From Pseudokordiimonas caeni (GTDB lineage Bacteria > Pseudomonadota > Alphaproteobacteria > Sphingomonadales > Kordiimonadaceae): a DNA stretch of 64,000 nucleotides. Of this stretch, positions 12,539 through 20,947 are shown piece by piece. A model generated the notes under the pieces. It was not told the DNA's origin. It saw only the letters and a list, made by a program, of their open reading frames with translations, and did not search any database. Made by a program: the position numbers and the translations under genes. The stretch is taken from NCBI RefSeq assembly GCF_026719705.1, contig NZ_JAPPRR010000002.1, positions 249,091 through 313,090 on the forward strand, written 5' to 3'. Numbering within the stretch: the stretch's first letter is position 1; every line of letters starts with the position of its first letter.

Positions 12539-13765
12539 ATGACGGAAAAGCAGGCCATGACCCTTCAGGGGAAAAGCATCCTTCTTATCATCGGGGGCGG
12601 TGTTGCCGCCTACAAGGCGCTGGACCTTTCCCGCCGCCTGATGGAGCGCGGCGCCCGCGTGCGCGGCGTGCTTACAGACGGCGGCCAGCAGTTCATCACG
12701 CCGCTCAGCGTCGCAAGCCTGACGGGCGAGCCCTGCTATACCGATTTATTCAGCCTGAAGGACGAGGCCGAGATGGGCCATATCCGCCTTTCCCGCGAGG
12801 CGGACCTTGTGCTGATCGCACCCGCCACCGCCGACCTTATGGCGAAGATGGCCAACGGCCTCGCGAACGATCTCGCCTCGACCATTCTTCTCGCGACCGA
12901 CAAGCCGGTGATGGTGGCGCCCGCGATGAATGCCCAGATGTGGGCGCATCCGGCGACCCGGCGGAATATTGCCACCCTCAAGGGCGACGGCGTCACCTTC
13001 GTCGAACCCGGCGACGGCATTCTTGCTTGCGGTGAGGTCGGCCCCGGCAGGCTGGCCGAGGTGATGGATATGGTATCCGCTGTTGAGGCCCATTTCGGCA
13101 AAAGCCCGGCGCGTCCGCTCAAAGGCCGCCGCGCCATCGTCACCGCCGGGCCGACGCATGAACCCATTGATCCCGTGCGCTATATCGCCAACCGCTCGTC
13201 GGGCCGTCAGGGCTTCGCGGTCGCTGGCGCGCTTGCCAAGCTTGGCGCCGACGTCACGCTGGTCGCCGGCCCCACCCATCTCGCCACCCCGGAAGGTGTG
13301 GCCCGCGTGGACGTGGAAACGGCGTGGCAGATGCAGGCGGCCGTCCGCAAGGCGCTGCCCGCCGATATCGCCGTTTGTGTGGCCGCCGTTGCTGACTGGC
13401 GGGTCGAAGGCGAAGGCGCGCAGAAGATCAAGAAAACCAAAGCCGGCATCCCCGCACTCAATCTGGTTGAAAACCCGGATATCCTCGCCGGTCTTTCCTC
13501 AATGAAGGAAGGCCGCCCGGCACTGATCGTCGGCTTCGCCGCCGAAACCGAACAGGTGATCGATTTCGCCCGCGCCAAGCGCGACCGCAAGGGCTGCGAC
13601 TGGATCGTGGCCAATGACGTGTCCGCCGCGGGTGGCGCCATGGGCGGGGCCGACAACCAGATCCATCTCATCACACGGGAAGGCGAGGAAAACTGGCCGC
13701 GCCTCCCCAAGGAACAGGTCGCGGACCGGCTCGCCGACCGCATTGCCAGCCATTTCGGAGTTTGA
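12539..13765 (+). CDS. coaBC: Bifunctional phosphopantothenoylcysteine decarboxylase/synthetase
   Basis: CoaBC makes 4'-phosphopantetheine precursors of coenzyme A: CoaB joins cysteine to 4'-phosphopantothenate and CoaC decarboxylates the product. The 408-residue protein has the FMN-binding CoaC domain first (SILLIIGGGVAAYKALDLSR, APAMNAQMW, and the active-site cysteine in GILACGEVGPGRL). The CoaB domain follows from about residue 190 (TAGPTHEPIDPVRYIANRSS, VAAVADW). It is followed six bases later by dut, an order found widely. Confidence 0.96.
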   Translation: MTEKQAMTLQGKSILLIIGGGVAAYKALDLSRRLMERGARVRGVLTDGGQQFITPLSVASLTGEPCYTDLFSLKDEAEMGHIRLSREADLVLIAPATADLMAKMANGLANDLASTILLATDKPVMVAPAMNAQMWAHPATRRNIATLKGDGVTFVEPGDGILACGEVGPGRLAEVMDMVSAVEAHFGKSPARPLKGRRAIVTAGPTHEPIDPVRYIANRSSGRQGFAVAGALAKLGADVTLVAGPTHLATPEGVARVDVETAWQMQAAVRKALPADIAVCVAAVADWRVEGEGAQKIKKTKAGIPALNLVENPDILAGLSSMKEGRPALIVGFAAETEQVIDFARAKRDRKGCDWIVANDVSAAGGAMGGADNQIHLITREGEENWPRLPKEQVADRLADRIASHFGV

Positions 13766-13771
13766 AACTTT

Positions 13772-14227
13772 ATGACCGACACGCTTTCGATCCATGTCAC
13801 CCGCCTGCCCCACGGCCAGAACCTGCCGCTGCCGAAGTATGAAACTGCACAAAGCGCGGGGATGGACCTGATGGCCGCGATCGATGCGCCGATCGAGCTG
13901 AAGCCGCTGGCCCGCACGCTTGTGCCCACCGGCCTCGCCATGGCGCTGCCCAAGGGCTACGAAGCGCAGGTCCGTCCGCGTTCGGGCCTTGCGGCCAAGA
14001 ACGGTGTTTCGGTCCTCAATTCGCCCGGCACCATCGACGCCGACTATCGCGGCGAAGTGAAGGTGATCCTTGTGAACCTCTCCGACACGCCCTTCACCAT
14101 CGAGCCTGGCATGCGGGTCGCCCAGATGGTGATCGCGCCAGTGACGCAGGGCCACTGGGTCGAGGTAGAAACGCTGGATGAAACCGCGCGCGGCGCGGGC
14201 GGCTTCGGCTCCACCGGCACGCGCTGA
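13772..14227 (+). CDS. dut: dUTP pyrophosphatase
   Basis: This trimeric enzyme hydrolyses dUTP to dUMP, keeping uracil out of DNA and supplying dTMP synthesis. The 151-residue product has the conserved motifs in order: [43 protein letters not shown] and the glycine-rich C-terminal arm GAGGFGSTG. It is in a compact run, six bases after coaBC and four bases before the next gene. Confidence 0.97.
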   Translation: MTDTLSIHVTRLPHGQNLPLPKYETAQSAGMDLMAAIDAPIELKPLARTLVPTGLAMALPKGYEAQVRPRSGLAAKNGVSVLNSPGTIDADYRGEVKVILVNLSDTPFTIEPGMRVAQMVIAPVTQGHWVEVETLDETARGAGGFGSTGTR

Positions 14228-14231
14228 CGCC

Positions 14232-15002
14232 ATGGATTTCACCGACGAGCAGCTGGAGCGTTATGCCCGCCACATCGTCCTCAAGGAGGTTGGCGGCGAG
14301 GGGCAGAAAGCGCTCCTCAAGGCGCGCGTGCTGGTGATCGGCGCGGGCGGGCTTGGCTCGCCGCTTCTCCTGTATCTCGCCGCCGCCGGCGTCGGCACCA
14401 TCGGCATCGTGGACGATGACCGGGTGGCGCTGTCGAACCTGCAGCGCCAGATCGTCTATGGCACCGACGACCTCGCCCAGCGCAAGGTGGATGCCGCGCG
14501 CGACCGGCTGCAGGCGCTCAATCCCGATGTGAAGATCGAACGCCACATCCTCCGGCTCGATGAAACCAACGCGCGGGATATGGTGAAGGATTATGACCTC
14601 GTCGCTGACGGGTCCGACAATTTCGCCACACGGCTCGCCGTCAATGATGCCTGCGTGGCGCTTGGCAAGACGCTCGTCTCCGCCGCCATTGCAAGCTACG
14701 ACGGCCAGATCGCAACCTTCAAGCCGCATGCGGGCAAGGGGCTGCCCTGCTACCGCTGCTTCGTGCCGGACCTGCCGGGCGAGGATGCCGACCGCACCTG
14801 CGCCGATACCGGCATCCTTGGCGCCGTCGCCGGCGTCGTCGGCAGCCTGCAGGCCTTGGAGGTCATCAAGGAAATCACCGGGATCGGCGACAGCCTCGCC
14901 GGCAAACTGATGATCTTCGACGGACTTTCGATGCGCACACGCCTCATCAGCCTGCCGAAGGATCCGGATTGCCCCGTCTGCCGCAAGGTGACCGAACAAT
15001 GA
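14232..15002 (+). CDS. MoeB/ThiF-type adenylyltransferase
   Basis: This E1-like enzyme adenylates the C-terminal glycine of a small sulphur-carrier protein such as MoaD or ThiS. The 256-residue product has the nucleotide loop VIGAGGLGSPLLLYLAAAG, the LQRQIVYG and DLVADGSDNFATR segments, and two CxxC pairs (CYRC and CPVC) expected to bind zinc. It lacks the C-terminal rhodanese domain of longer relatives. Its start overlaps nothing but its stop overlaps the next start (ATGA), so it is translationally coupled to the DsrE-like gene. Whether it serves molybdopterin, thiamine or another pathway is open; no carrier gene is visible. Confidence 0.85.
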   Translation: MDFTDEQLERYARHIVLKEVGGEGQKALLKARVLVIGAGGLGSPLLLYLAAAGVGTIGIVDDDRVALSNLQRQIVYGTDDLAQRKVDAARDRLQALNPDVKIERHILRLDETNARDMVKDYDLVADGSDNFATRLAVNDACVALGKTLVSAAIASYDGQIATFKPHAGKGLPCYRCFVPDLPGEDADRTCADTGILGAVAGVVGSLQALEVIKEITGIGDSLAGKLMIFDGLSMRTRLISLPKDPDCPVCRKVTEQ

Positions 15003-15421
15003 GCGCACCGCGCCGCAGTCGGCGTCCGATGACACTGATGGTCATCAGCCCCTTTGCCGAGCGCATCCATATGGCGCTGATGACCGGCGCCACCGCCGCC
15101 GCGATCGGCCTGCCGGTCACCTTCTTCTTTTCAAAAGGGGCCATTCACGCGCTGAGGAAGGGCGGCTGGGAAACACTGACCACCAGTGACGGCCGCAAGG
15201 TGCCGGACATGGATAATGCGCAGGATGAAAAGGGGCTGGCGGATTTCTCGGTCCTTATCGACGCCCTCGCCGCGCTCGAGGCCCGCTTCGTGGCCTGCGA
15301 AAACGCCATGACGGAAGAAGGGCTGACGGCCGACGACCTGATCACCCGCCCGGCCATCGAGCTTTCCGGCCTCGCCGACATCATCGAAAAAGGCCATGGC
15401 GGCGACTGGCTGACTTTCTGA
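14999..15421 (+). CDS. DsrE-family protein
   Basis: The 140-residue product resembles DsrE/peroxiredoxin-like sulphur-relay proteins: a beta strand with LMVISPFAERIHMALMTGAT, then VTFFFSKGAIHAL, and an amphipathic C-terminal part. A single cysteine (in ARFVACENAM) sits where some family members carry a persulfide. Coupling by ATGA overlap to the MoeB/ThiF-like gene suggests a link to sulphur transfer, but this is inference. Function is otherwise unknown. Confidence 0.7.
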   Translation: MSAPRRSRRPMTLMVISPFAERIHMALMTGATAAAIGLPVTFFFSKGAIHALRKGGWETLTTSDGRKVPDMDNAQDEKGLADFSVLIDALAALEARFVACENAMTEEGLTADDLITRPAIELSGLADIIEKGHGGDWLTF

Positions 15422-15429
15422 TCAGCCAG
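15406..15429. terminator. Hairpin between convergent genes
   Basis: CTGGCTGA and TCAGCCAG form an eight-pair stem around an eight-base loop, straddling the stop codon of the DsrE-like gene and facing the pheA end. A short TTTCAGC follows on the plus strand. It may terminate from either side but lacks a long T tract. Confidence 0.4.
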
Positions 15430-15439
15430 TTTCAGCAAA

Positions 15440-16300
15440 TCAGCCGACGGTGCGGAACCGTGCCTGAGGATAGGTGCCCAGAAGCCGCACGCGCTTGGTG
15501 TGGAAGCGCAGTTCTTCCATGGCGCGCGACACGTTCGCCATGCCTTCGTGGCCCTCGATATCGGCGTAGAACTCGCTCGCGGTGAAGCTGTCTGATTCGT
15601 AATAGCTTTCAAGCTTGGTCATGTTCACATTGTTGGTCGCGAAACCGCCCAGCGCCTTATAGAGCGCGGCCGGAATGTTCCGGACCTCGAAGGTGAAGCT
15701 TGTCATCATCGGAACAGTGAATTCAGTGGTTGCAAGCGGTGTGCGGGACAGGACCACGAAGCGCGTGGTGTTGTGCCCCTGATCCTGCAGGTCCGTCTTC
15801 ACAACGCGCAGGCCATAAACATCCGCCGCCAGCCGGCTGGCAACCGCCGCAACCGATTTGTCACCGCGCTCGGAGATTTCCTTGGCGGCACCCGCCGTAT
15901 CATAGAAGGGCATCGCGGTGAGGCCGCGGTCACGGATTGCATTGCGGCACTGGCCGAGCGCCTGCACGTGGCTGATCACCGCCTTGAGGTCGGCGTCGGT
16001 CGACTCCTTCAAGGCCAGCAGGCAGTGGCGGATCGGCTCGAAATGCTCATCGATAATATAAAGACCCGAACCCGGAAGCAGCATGTGGATGTCGGCAACC
16101 CGGCCTGCGGTCGAATTTTCGATCGGGATCATGGCAAGCTGCGCCGTTCCCTTCTTCACCGCATCAAGGGCATCATCGAAGCTCGGGCACGGCAGAACGG
16201 CCATGTCCGGAAACTTGGCCATCGCCGCCATGTGCGAATAGGCGCCAAGCTCGCCCTGGAAGGCGATTGTGTTCGATGGATCGGTGGCAGTCGGGCTCAT
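15440..16300 (-). CDS. pheA: Prephenate dehydratase
   Basis: The enzyme converts prephenate to phenylpyruvate in phenylalanine synthesis. The 286-residue protein has the catalytic domain (IAFQGELGAYSHMA, IPIENSTAGRV and the HNTTRFVVLS motif) and a C-terminal ACT domain for phenylalanine binding. The ACT segment reads TKLESYYE rather than the ESRP of enterobacterial PheA, as far as I know a variant seen in alphaproteobacterial homologues. There is no chorismate mutase domain. It diverges from the cytochrome c gene, an arrangement common in Alphaproteobacteria. Confidence 0.93.
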   Translation of the reverse strand: MSPTATDPSNTIAFQGELGAYSHMAAMAKFPDMAVLPCPSFDDALDAVKKGTAQLAMIPIENSTAGRVADIHMLLPGSGLYIIDEHFEPIRHCLLALKESTDADLKAVISHVQALGQCRNAIRDRGLTAMPFYDTAGAAKEISERGDKSVAAVASRLAADVYGLRVVKTDLQDQGHNTTRFVVLSRTPLATTEFTVPMMTSFTFEVRNIPAALYKALGGFATNNVNMTKLESYYESDSFTASEFYADIEGHEGMANVSRAMEELRFHTKRVRLLGTYPQARFRTVG

Positions 16301-16517
16301 TTCCGGGCTTTCGGTTGAATAATCAGGGCTGACTTTGTGCCAAGCGCCCCCTCGGCTTGTCAACCGGCGTGAGCGCATACTGGCCACGCGCGCAAAGTTT
16401 TTGGCGAAAGGGAGAAAATCGTGTAAATCACGGCTTGAGTCAGGGCAGGGGTGCCGCTATTGTCGCCGCGAATTTTTGTCGCTTTGTGGCGCTTGCCCCT
16501 CCAAAGGAGAAGAGCCT

Positions 16518-17132
16518 GTGGATTCCTTCGAGTGGAATAAAGTTTTCGCGTCGGTTATTGCCGGTGCGCTTGTCATCATGGTGATCAGCACGGTTTCCGA
16601 GTCGATCTTCCATAAAGAACATGCTGAAAAGCCGGCCTTCACGATTGAAGTAGCCGAAGCTGATGCCGGTGCGGATGAGGCTGCGGCTGAAGAAGGCCCG
16701 TCACTGGCCGTGCTGCTGCAAACCGCTGATCCGGCCAAAGGCGAGCGCCAGTTTGCCAAGTGCAAGGCCTGCCACACCGTCGACCAAGGCGGCAAGAATG
16801 GCACCGGCCCGAACCTTTATGGCATCGTCGGTCGCGCCATTGGCGGCCATGAAGGCTTCAAATATTCATCGGCTGTCGCAAGCCACGGCGGTGAATGGAC
16901 CTACGAGCTTCTGGATCACTGGCTCGCCAGCCCGAAAAACACCATTCCGGGCAACTCGATGTCCTTCGCCGGTATCGGCAAGGCCGACCAGCGTGCAGAC
17001 CTGATCGCCTTCCTGCGCCAGCATGCCGACAGCCCTGTCGCCCTGCCGGCCGTCGAGGAAGCGCCCGCTGAAGAAGCACCAGCCGAGGAAGCCCCGGCCG
17101 AGGAAGCTGCGACGGAAGTCACCGGCTCCTGA
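16518..17132 (+). CDS. Membrane-anchored cytochrome c (CycM/c552-like)
   Basis: This 204-residue class I cytochrome c probably carries electrons from the bc1 complex to an oxidase while tethered to the membrane. A transmembrane anchor spans about residues 9-27 and remains uncleaved. A linker rich in Ala and Glu leads to the haem site CKACH (Cys82, Cys85, His86), with Met148 in NSMSFAG as likely sixth ligand. The start is GTG, chosen because AAAGGAGA lies seven bases before it. The C-terminal tail carries four PAEEA-type repeats after the haem domain, which is unusual. Confidence 0.9.
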   Translation: MDSFEWNKVFASVIAGALVIMVISTVSESIFHKEHAEKPAFTIEVAEADAGADEAAAEEGPSLAVLLQTADPAKGERQFAKCKACHTVDQGGKNGTGPNLYGIVGRAIGGHEGFKYSSAVASHGGEWTYELLDHWLASPKNTIPGNSMSFAGIGKADQRADLIAFLRQHADSPVALPAVEEAPAEEAPAEEAPAEEAATEVTGS

Positions 17133-17158
17133 TCGTGCTGAGCGCATAGTTCAAAAGA

Positions 17159-17187
17159 AACGGCGGGCCCATTGGTCCGCCGTTTTT
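17159..17187 (+). terminator. Rho-independent terminator of the cytochrome c gene
   Basis: An 11-pair stem (AACGGCGGGCC with GGTCCGCCGTT, one wobble) closes a CATT loop and ends in a run of five T residues. It starts 27 bases after the cytochrome c stop and precedes the acetyltransferase gene. Confidence 0.88.
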
Positions 17188-17203
17188 CGTTCGGGAGGAA
17201 GCC

Positions 17204-17719
17204 ATGACGGTCATAGAACTGGATGCAGCGGCAACGCGGAAACGCGCTGGTGAACTTGCCGAGGTTCTGAGGGACTGTGTTGCAGGCGGTGCCTCCGTCA
17301 GCTTCATGGCGCCTTATTCGCTTGATGACGCCCTCGCCTTCTGGCACGGCGTGGCGGACAGCATGGTTCGCGGCGAGCGTCACTTGCTGATCGCCGAGGA
17401 GGGCGAACGTATCGTCGGCACTGTGCAGCTGGTGGTTAACACACCGCCCAACCAGCCGCACCGGGCCGATGTCGCCAAGATGCTGGTCCATCGCTCCGCC
17501 CGCGGCAAAGGTGTGGGGGCCGCCCTCCTGCAGGCGGTCGAGACCTTGGCCCAGGCACACGGGCGCACACTTCTGGTGCTCGATACCGTCACCGGCAGTC
17601 CGGCCGACCGGCTATACCGGCGGCACGGCTGGCAGGAAGTCGGCATGATCCCGGATTATGCCCTGCTGCCGGAAGGCGGGCTGGTTTCCACCACGGTCTT
17701 CTATCGGAAGCTTGGCTAA
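17204..17719 (+). CDS. GNAT-family N-acetyltransferase
   Basis: The 171-residue product has the acetyl-CoA-binding core of GNAT enzymes: VAKMLVHRSARGKGVGAALL (the R/Q-x-x-G-x-G/A loop is RGKGVG) followed by LVLDTVTGSPADRLYRRHGW. Its substrate cannot be told from the sequence. It follows the cytochrome terminator and converges with the NlpC/P60 gene, three bases away, so it is probably a single-gene unit with its own promoter inside the short gap. Confidence 0.85.
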   Translation: MTVIELDAAATRKRAGELAEVLRDCVAGGASVSFMAPYSLDDALAFWHGVADSMVRGERHLLIAEEGERIVGTVQLVVNTPPNQPHRADVAKMLVHRSARGKGVGAALLQAVETLAQAHGRTLLVLDTVTGSPADRLYRRHGWQEVGMIPDYALLPEGGLVSTTVFYRKLG

Positions 17720-17722
17720 GTT

Positions 17723-18583
17723 TCAGGGGCGGCGATAGCCGAGAAAGGCGGGGTTTTTGCCCTCTGCCGTCAGCCAGTCGGCCACTTCCGACACCCGGTT
17801 GATCGTAACCGCCATATGGGTGGCATTCGCATGGATCATGCGGGTTTCATCCACCATCACCCCGACATGGCCGGGGAAGAAGGCGAGATCACCGCGCGAG
17901 GGTGCCTCACCGTCGCCGAGCGGTGTGCCGATGCTTTCGCGCTGCAGGTCGCTGTCGCGGTGAACGCGCCTTCCCACTGCCGCCATGGCAAGCTGCACAA
18001 GCCCGCTGCAATCAAGCCCCATGAAAGTGCGGCCACCCCACAGGTACGGCGTGCCGATAAAGCGTTCGGCGACGGTTGCGATATCGAGGGCCGGGGCCGC
18101 ACAGAGCGGTGCCACATGCCCCGAGAAAATCCAGCCCCCATGGCTGAGCGGCAGGAAACGCTGGCGCGGCACATCGTCCGCGAGCGACACAAGCGCCCCC
18201 ATCGGCAGCGGCATCACGGGCTCGGCCTTCAAGTCCGGATCGCTATAGAGATGGGTGATGCCGGCGGTGACGCGGTGAGAGGCCACGAGCCCGCCGATCC
18301 GCTCGAAACCGCTGGCCTGTGCCCAGCCGACATAGGCATCCATCAGGTTGACGACCTTCACCCAGGCGCCGGCCTGTTCGAGGATCGCGACAGGCTCGCC
18401 GTAAAGGATTTCGCTGACCGCCCGCGCCCCGTCGTCAGGCGTTGCCTTCAGGCCCGCCCATGGCAGGCGGCAATGGGCATCGACCTTGACGGCCGGGTCA
18501 AGCCGGCTGTCGGTCTTCACCCGCCCCTTGGGATCAAGGAGCGGCGGGAAACGGTCGATTGTCCAGAGGTCCGCACGGTTCAT
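17723..18583 (-). CDS. NlpC/P60 family peptidase with SH3-like domains
   Basis: This 286-residue protein has bacterial SH3-like regions in its first 160 residues and a C-terminal NlpC/P60 cysteine peptidase domain. The probable catalytic residues are Cys192 (LDCSGLVQ), His239 (FPGHVGVMV) and His251 (MIHANATH). Such enzymes cut gamma-D-glutamyl-diamino acid bonds in murein peptides. No signal peptide is visible, so a cytosolic role in murein-peptide recycling or an atypical export route is possible. It overlaps the upstream MarR gene by four bases (ATGA). Confidence 0.88.
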   Translation of the reverse strand: MNRADLWTIDRFPPLLDPKGRVKTDSRLDPAVKVDAHCRLPWAGLKATPDDGARAVSEILYGEPVAILEQAGAWVKVVNLMDAYVGWAQASGFERIGGLVASHRVTAGITHLYSDPDLKAEPVMPLPMGALVSLADDVPRQRFLPLSHGGWIFSGHVAPLCAAPALDIATVAERFIGTPYLWGGRTFMGLDCSGLVQLAMAAVGRRVHRDSDLQRESIGTPLGDGEAPSRGDLAFFPGHVGVMVDETRMIHANATHMAVTINRVSEVADWLTAEGKNPAFLGYRRP

Positions 18584-18969
18584 TGGCTGGATGCGCCCTC
18601 CGCCGCCGCTTCCGCTGCGTCTTGCTCGTCCAGGTCCCGTTCTGCCTGCACCAGCCGGTCCGAAAGCTCGCTCAGGAACACCGCGCCCTTCACCGTGCGC
18701 TGCACCAGCACGCTGCGCTTGTCGGCGTCGTCGCGCTTGCGTTTTGCAAGGCCGAGGCGCGACAGCGTATCAAGCGCACGAGTGATCACCGGCTTCGTGA
18801 CATTATGTTCGGCAGCAAGGCCGCGCACTGTGTGGGGTGGCTCGGTCATATAGACGCTGAGAAGGACGGACATCTGGCGCATTGTCAGGTCCGGCTTGCG
18901 GTCGCGCACATCGGCCAGCATCGCCTCGCGCCATAACCGCAGCATCTTCGGGTTTGTCTTTTCACTCAT
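18580..18969 (-). CDS. MarR-family transcriptional regulator
   Basis: The 129-residue product has a winged helix: LTMRQMSVLLSVYMTEPPH, then TVRGLAAEHNVTKPVITRAL as recognition helix region, and the wing around KRKRDDADKRSVLVQ. A C-terminal Glu/Asp-rich helix follows. Its stop overlaps the start of the NlpC/P60 gene, so they are translationally coupled. Regulation of a murein peptidase by MarR is inferred from this linkage only; ligand unknown. Confidence 0.85.
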   Translation of the reverse strand: MSEKTNPKMLRLWREAMLADVRDRKPDLTMRQMSVLLSVYMTEPPHTVRGLAAEHNVTKPVITRALDTLSRLGLAKRKRDDADKRSVLVQRTVKGAVFLSELSDRLVQAERDLDEQDAAEAAAEGASSQ

Positions 18970-19087
18970 CGCCCAACCCCCATGACCGGAGGCCGGATGA
19001 TCAGCACGCCCCCGAAACAATCATGGGCGGAGGGTCGCCTATTCGGAGCGCCGGGTCAAGGCGTGCGCCATCACTTTTGCTTGGATT

Positions 19088-20494
19088 TCAGGCGCCGAAG
19101 CGACCCTCAAGGTAACGGAGCATGGCGCGGATGACCTGCGCCTCGCCGCCCTTGGGTCGGCCGGGGCGTGGCTTGGCGTTCCAGGCATAGATATCGAAAT
19201 GCAGCCAGGGCAATCCCTCGCCCACGAAACGCTGCAGGAACAGGGCTGCGGTGATCGAGCCCGCAAAGCCGCTGTCGGACGCATTGCAGAGGTCAGCAAT
19301 CGGGCTGTCGAGATCGTCACGGTAGCCGGCATGGAGCGGCATGCGCCACATGGGGTCGCGCACGTCGCCGGACGCTTTCTCGAGCGCCTTCCACACGCCT
19401 TCATCGTTGGCATAAGCGGGCGGCAGCTCGGGCCCGAGTGCAACGCGCGCGGCCCCCGTGAGGGTCGCGAAGTCGATCAGGATATCGGGCGTTTCCTCAC
19501 TTGCAGCGGTCAGCGCGTCCGACAGGACCAGCCGGCCTTCGGCGTCGGTGTTGCCGATCTCGACCGAGAGCCCCTTGCGGGTCGGGAACACATCGCCGGG
19601 GCGGAAGGACGAACCGGACACGGAGTTTTCAACCGCCGGGACAAGCACGCGAAGGCGCACCGGCAGATTGCGGCTCATGATCAGGCGGGCAAGCCCGAGC
19701 GCATGGGCGGCCCCGCCCATATCCTTCTTCATCAGGCGCATGCCCGAAGCATTCTTGAGATCGAGCCCGCCGGTATCGAAACACACGCCCTTGCCGACAA
19801 GCGTTACCTTCGGCGCGGCCTCGTCGCCCCATGTCATGTCGATCAGGCGGGGGGCGCGGCCCTCTTCGGCTGCGCGACCGACCGCATGGATCATCGGGTA
19901 ATTCTCGTCCAGAAGTTCCTCGCCGACGAGGGTGGAAATGGAAGCCCCGAATTCCTCGGCCAGTTCCTCGGCCGCATCCTGCAGCGCGTCCGGGCCCATG
20001 TCCTCGGCGGGTGTGTTGACAAGATCGCGCACGAGCGTCACGGCCTCGGCTTCCTGCCACACCGGCACCGGGTCGGCGCCGTCCGGCAGCATCAGCACGA
20101 CCGGTGTCTTGCCGTTCGATGCCTTGTACCGATCGAAGCCATATTGCGCGAGACACCAGCCAAGTGCCGCCGTTTCTGCAAAAGTCCGACCAGCAGTTGC
20201 CAGCTTGTAGGTACCCGCAGGAACAGCAGCCGGGACAGCCGCAATCACGAAGGGATCAAGCGCCTTCGCATCGCGGGCGCCGAGCCCCACAAGCACCGCC
20301 TTCACGCTACCCTTCGGGCCGGGTACAAGGCAGACGCTATCTTCCCCTGCTTTGAAACCAACCGTCGCTGCCCATTCGCGCGCGCCTGCAGGCAGGCGTT
20401 TGCCATTCGCGAGGTCCGCAGGCGACACCAGATGGATCGGTGTGGCGTCCAGCGTCTTGTCAAACGGGGCGAGGCATTCGATGGGGGCGGGCAT
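19088..20494 (-). CDS. Leucyl aminopeptidase (M17 family)
   Basis: A cytosolic dinuclear-metal aminopeptidase that removes N-terminal residues. The 468-residue protein has the variable N-terminal domain and the C-terminal catalytic domain, with metal and catalytic residues in VGKGVCFDTGGLDLK, MKKDMGGAA and the M17 signature NTDAEGRLVLSDAL. It is shorter than canonical PepA and resembles the PepB-like branch of many Alphaproteobacteria. A ferredoxin gene precedes it by 37 bases in the same direction, suggesting co-transcription. Confidence 0.93.
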   Translation of the reverse strand: MPAPIECLAPFDKTLDATPIHLVSPADLANGKRLPAGAREWAATVGFKAGEDSVCLVPGPKGSVKAVLVGLGARDAKALDPFVIAAVPAAVPAGTYKLATAGRTFAETAALGWCLAQYGFDRYKASNGKTPVVLMLPDGADPVPVWQEAEAVTLVRDLVNTPAEDMGPDALQDAAEELAEEFGASISTLVGEELLDENYPMIHAVGRAAEEGRAPRLIDMTWGDEAAPKVTLVGKGVCFDTGGLDLKNASGMRLMKKDMGGAAHALGLARLIMSRNLPVRLRVLVPAVENSVSGSSFRPGDVFPTRKGLSVEIGNTDAEGRLVLSDALTAASEETPDILIDFATLTGAARVALGPELPPAYANDEGVWKALEKASGDVRDPMWRMPLHAGYRDDLDSPIADLCNASDSGFAGSITAALFLQRFVGEGLPWLHFDIYAWNAKPRPGRPKGGEAQVIRAMLRYLEGRFGA

Positions 20495-20531
20495 GGGGGT
20501 ATCCTTTCCGCTGGAAGACCGGCGAGGGGCC

Positions 20532-20852
20532 TTATACTTCGGGCGCGATGGTGACGGCGAGGCCTTCCATGTCGCCCGAGACCTCGATCTGGCACGAAAG
20601 GCGGCTCTTGCCCGGCTGGAAGCATTCGCTGTCCTCGATCAGCATGGCCTCGTCGTCGGCCTGCGCGGGGAGCTTGTCGTACCAGTCACCTTCCACATAG
20701 ACATGGCAGGTGCAGCACGAACAGCAGCCGCCGCAGATGGCTTGCAGATCGTCGAAATCGTTGGCGCGGATATTTTCCATCAGGCTCATGCCTTCATCGG
20801 CATCGATGGTGCGCGTCTGACCTGCGAGATTGGTGACCGAAATCTTGACCAT
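20532..20852 (-). CDS. 2Fe-2S ferredoxin (vertebrate/adrenodoxin type)
   Basis: The 106-residue protein carries a single [2Fe-2S] cluster. The spacing C40-x5-C46-x2-C49-x37-C87 matches adrenodoxin-type ferredoxins such as those serving cytochrome P450s or Fe-S assembly. Extra cysteines at 43, 44, 47 and 77 make the cluster loop (CGGCCSCCTC) unusually Cys-rich. No P450 or reductase gene lies nearby, so its partner is not evident. It is probably transcribed with leucyl aminopeptidase. Confidence 0.93.
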   Translation of the reverse strand: MVKISVTNLAGQTRTIDADEGMSLMENIRANDFDDLQAICGGCCSCCTCHVYVEGDWYDKLPAQADDEAMLIEDSECFQPGKSRLSCQIEVSGDMEGLAVTIAPEV

Positions 20853-20947
20853 TGCTGGCTCCTGTACCGTAACTGAAATCGGGCGCCAGTGGAGCCCATG
20901 ACCGCCTCAAAATCAAGGGGGCTTTCAGCAACAGAGACGGGAGCCAG

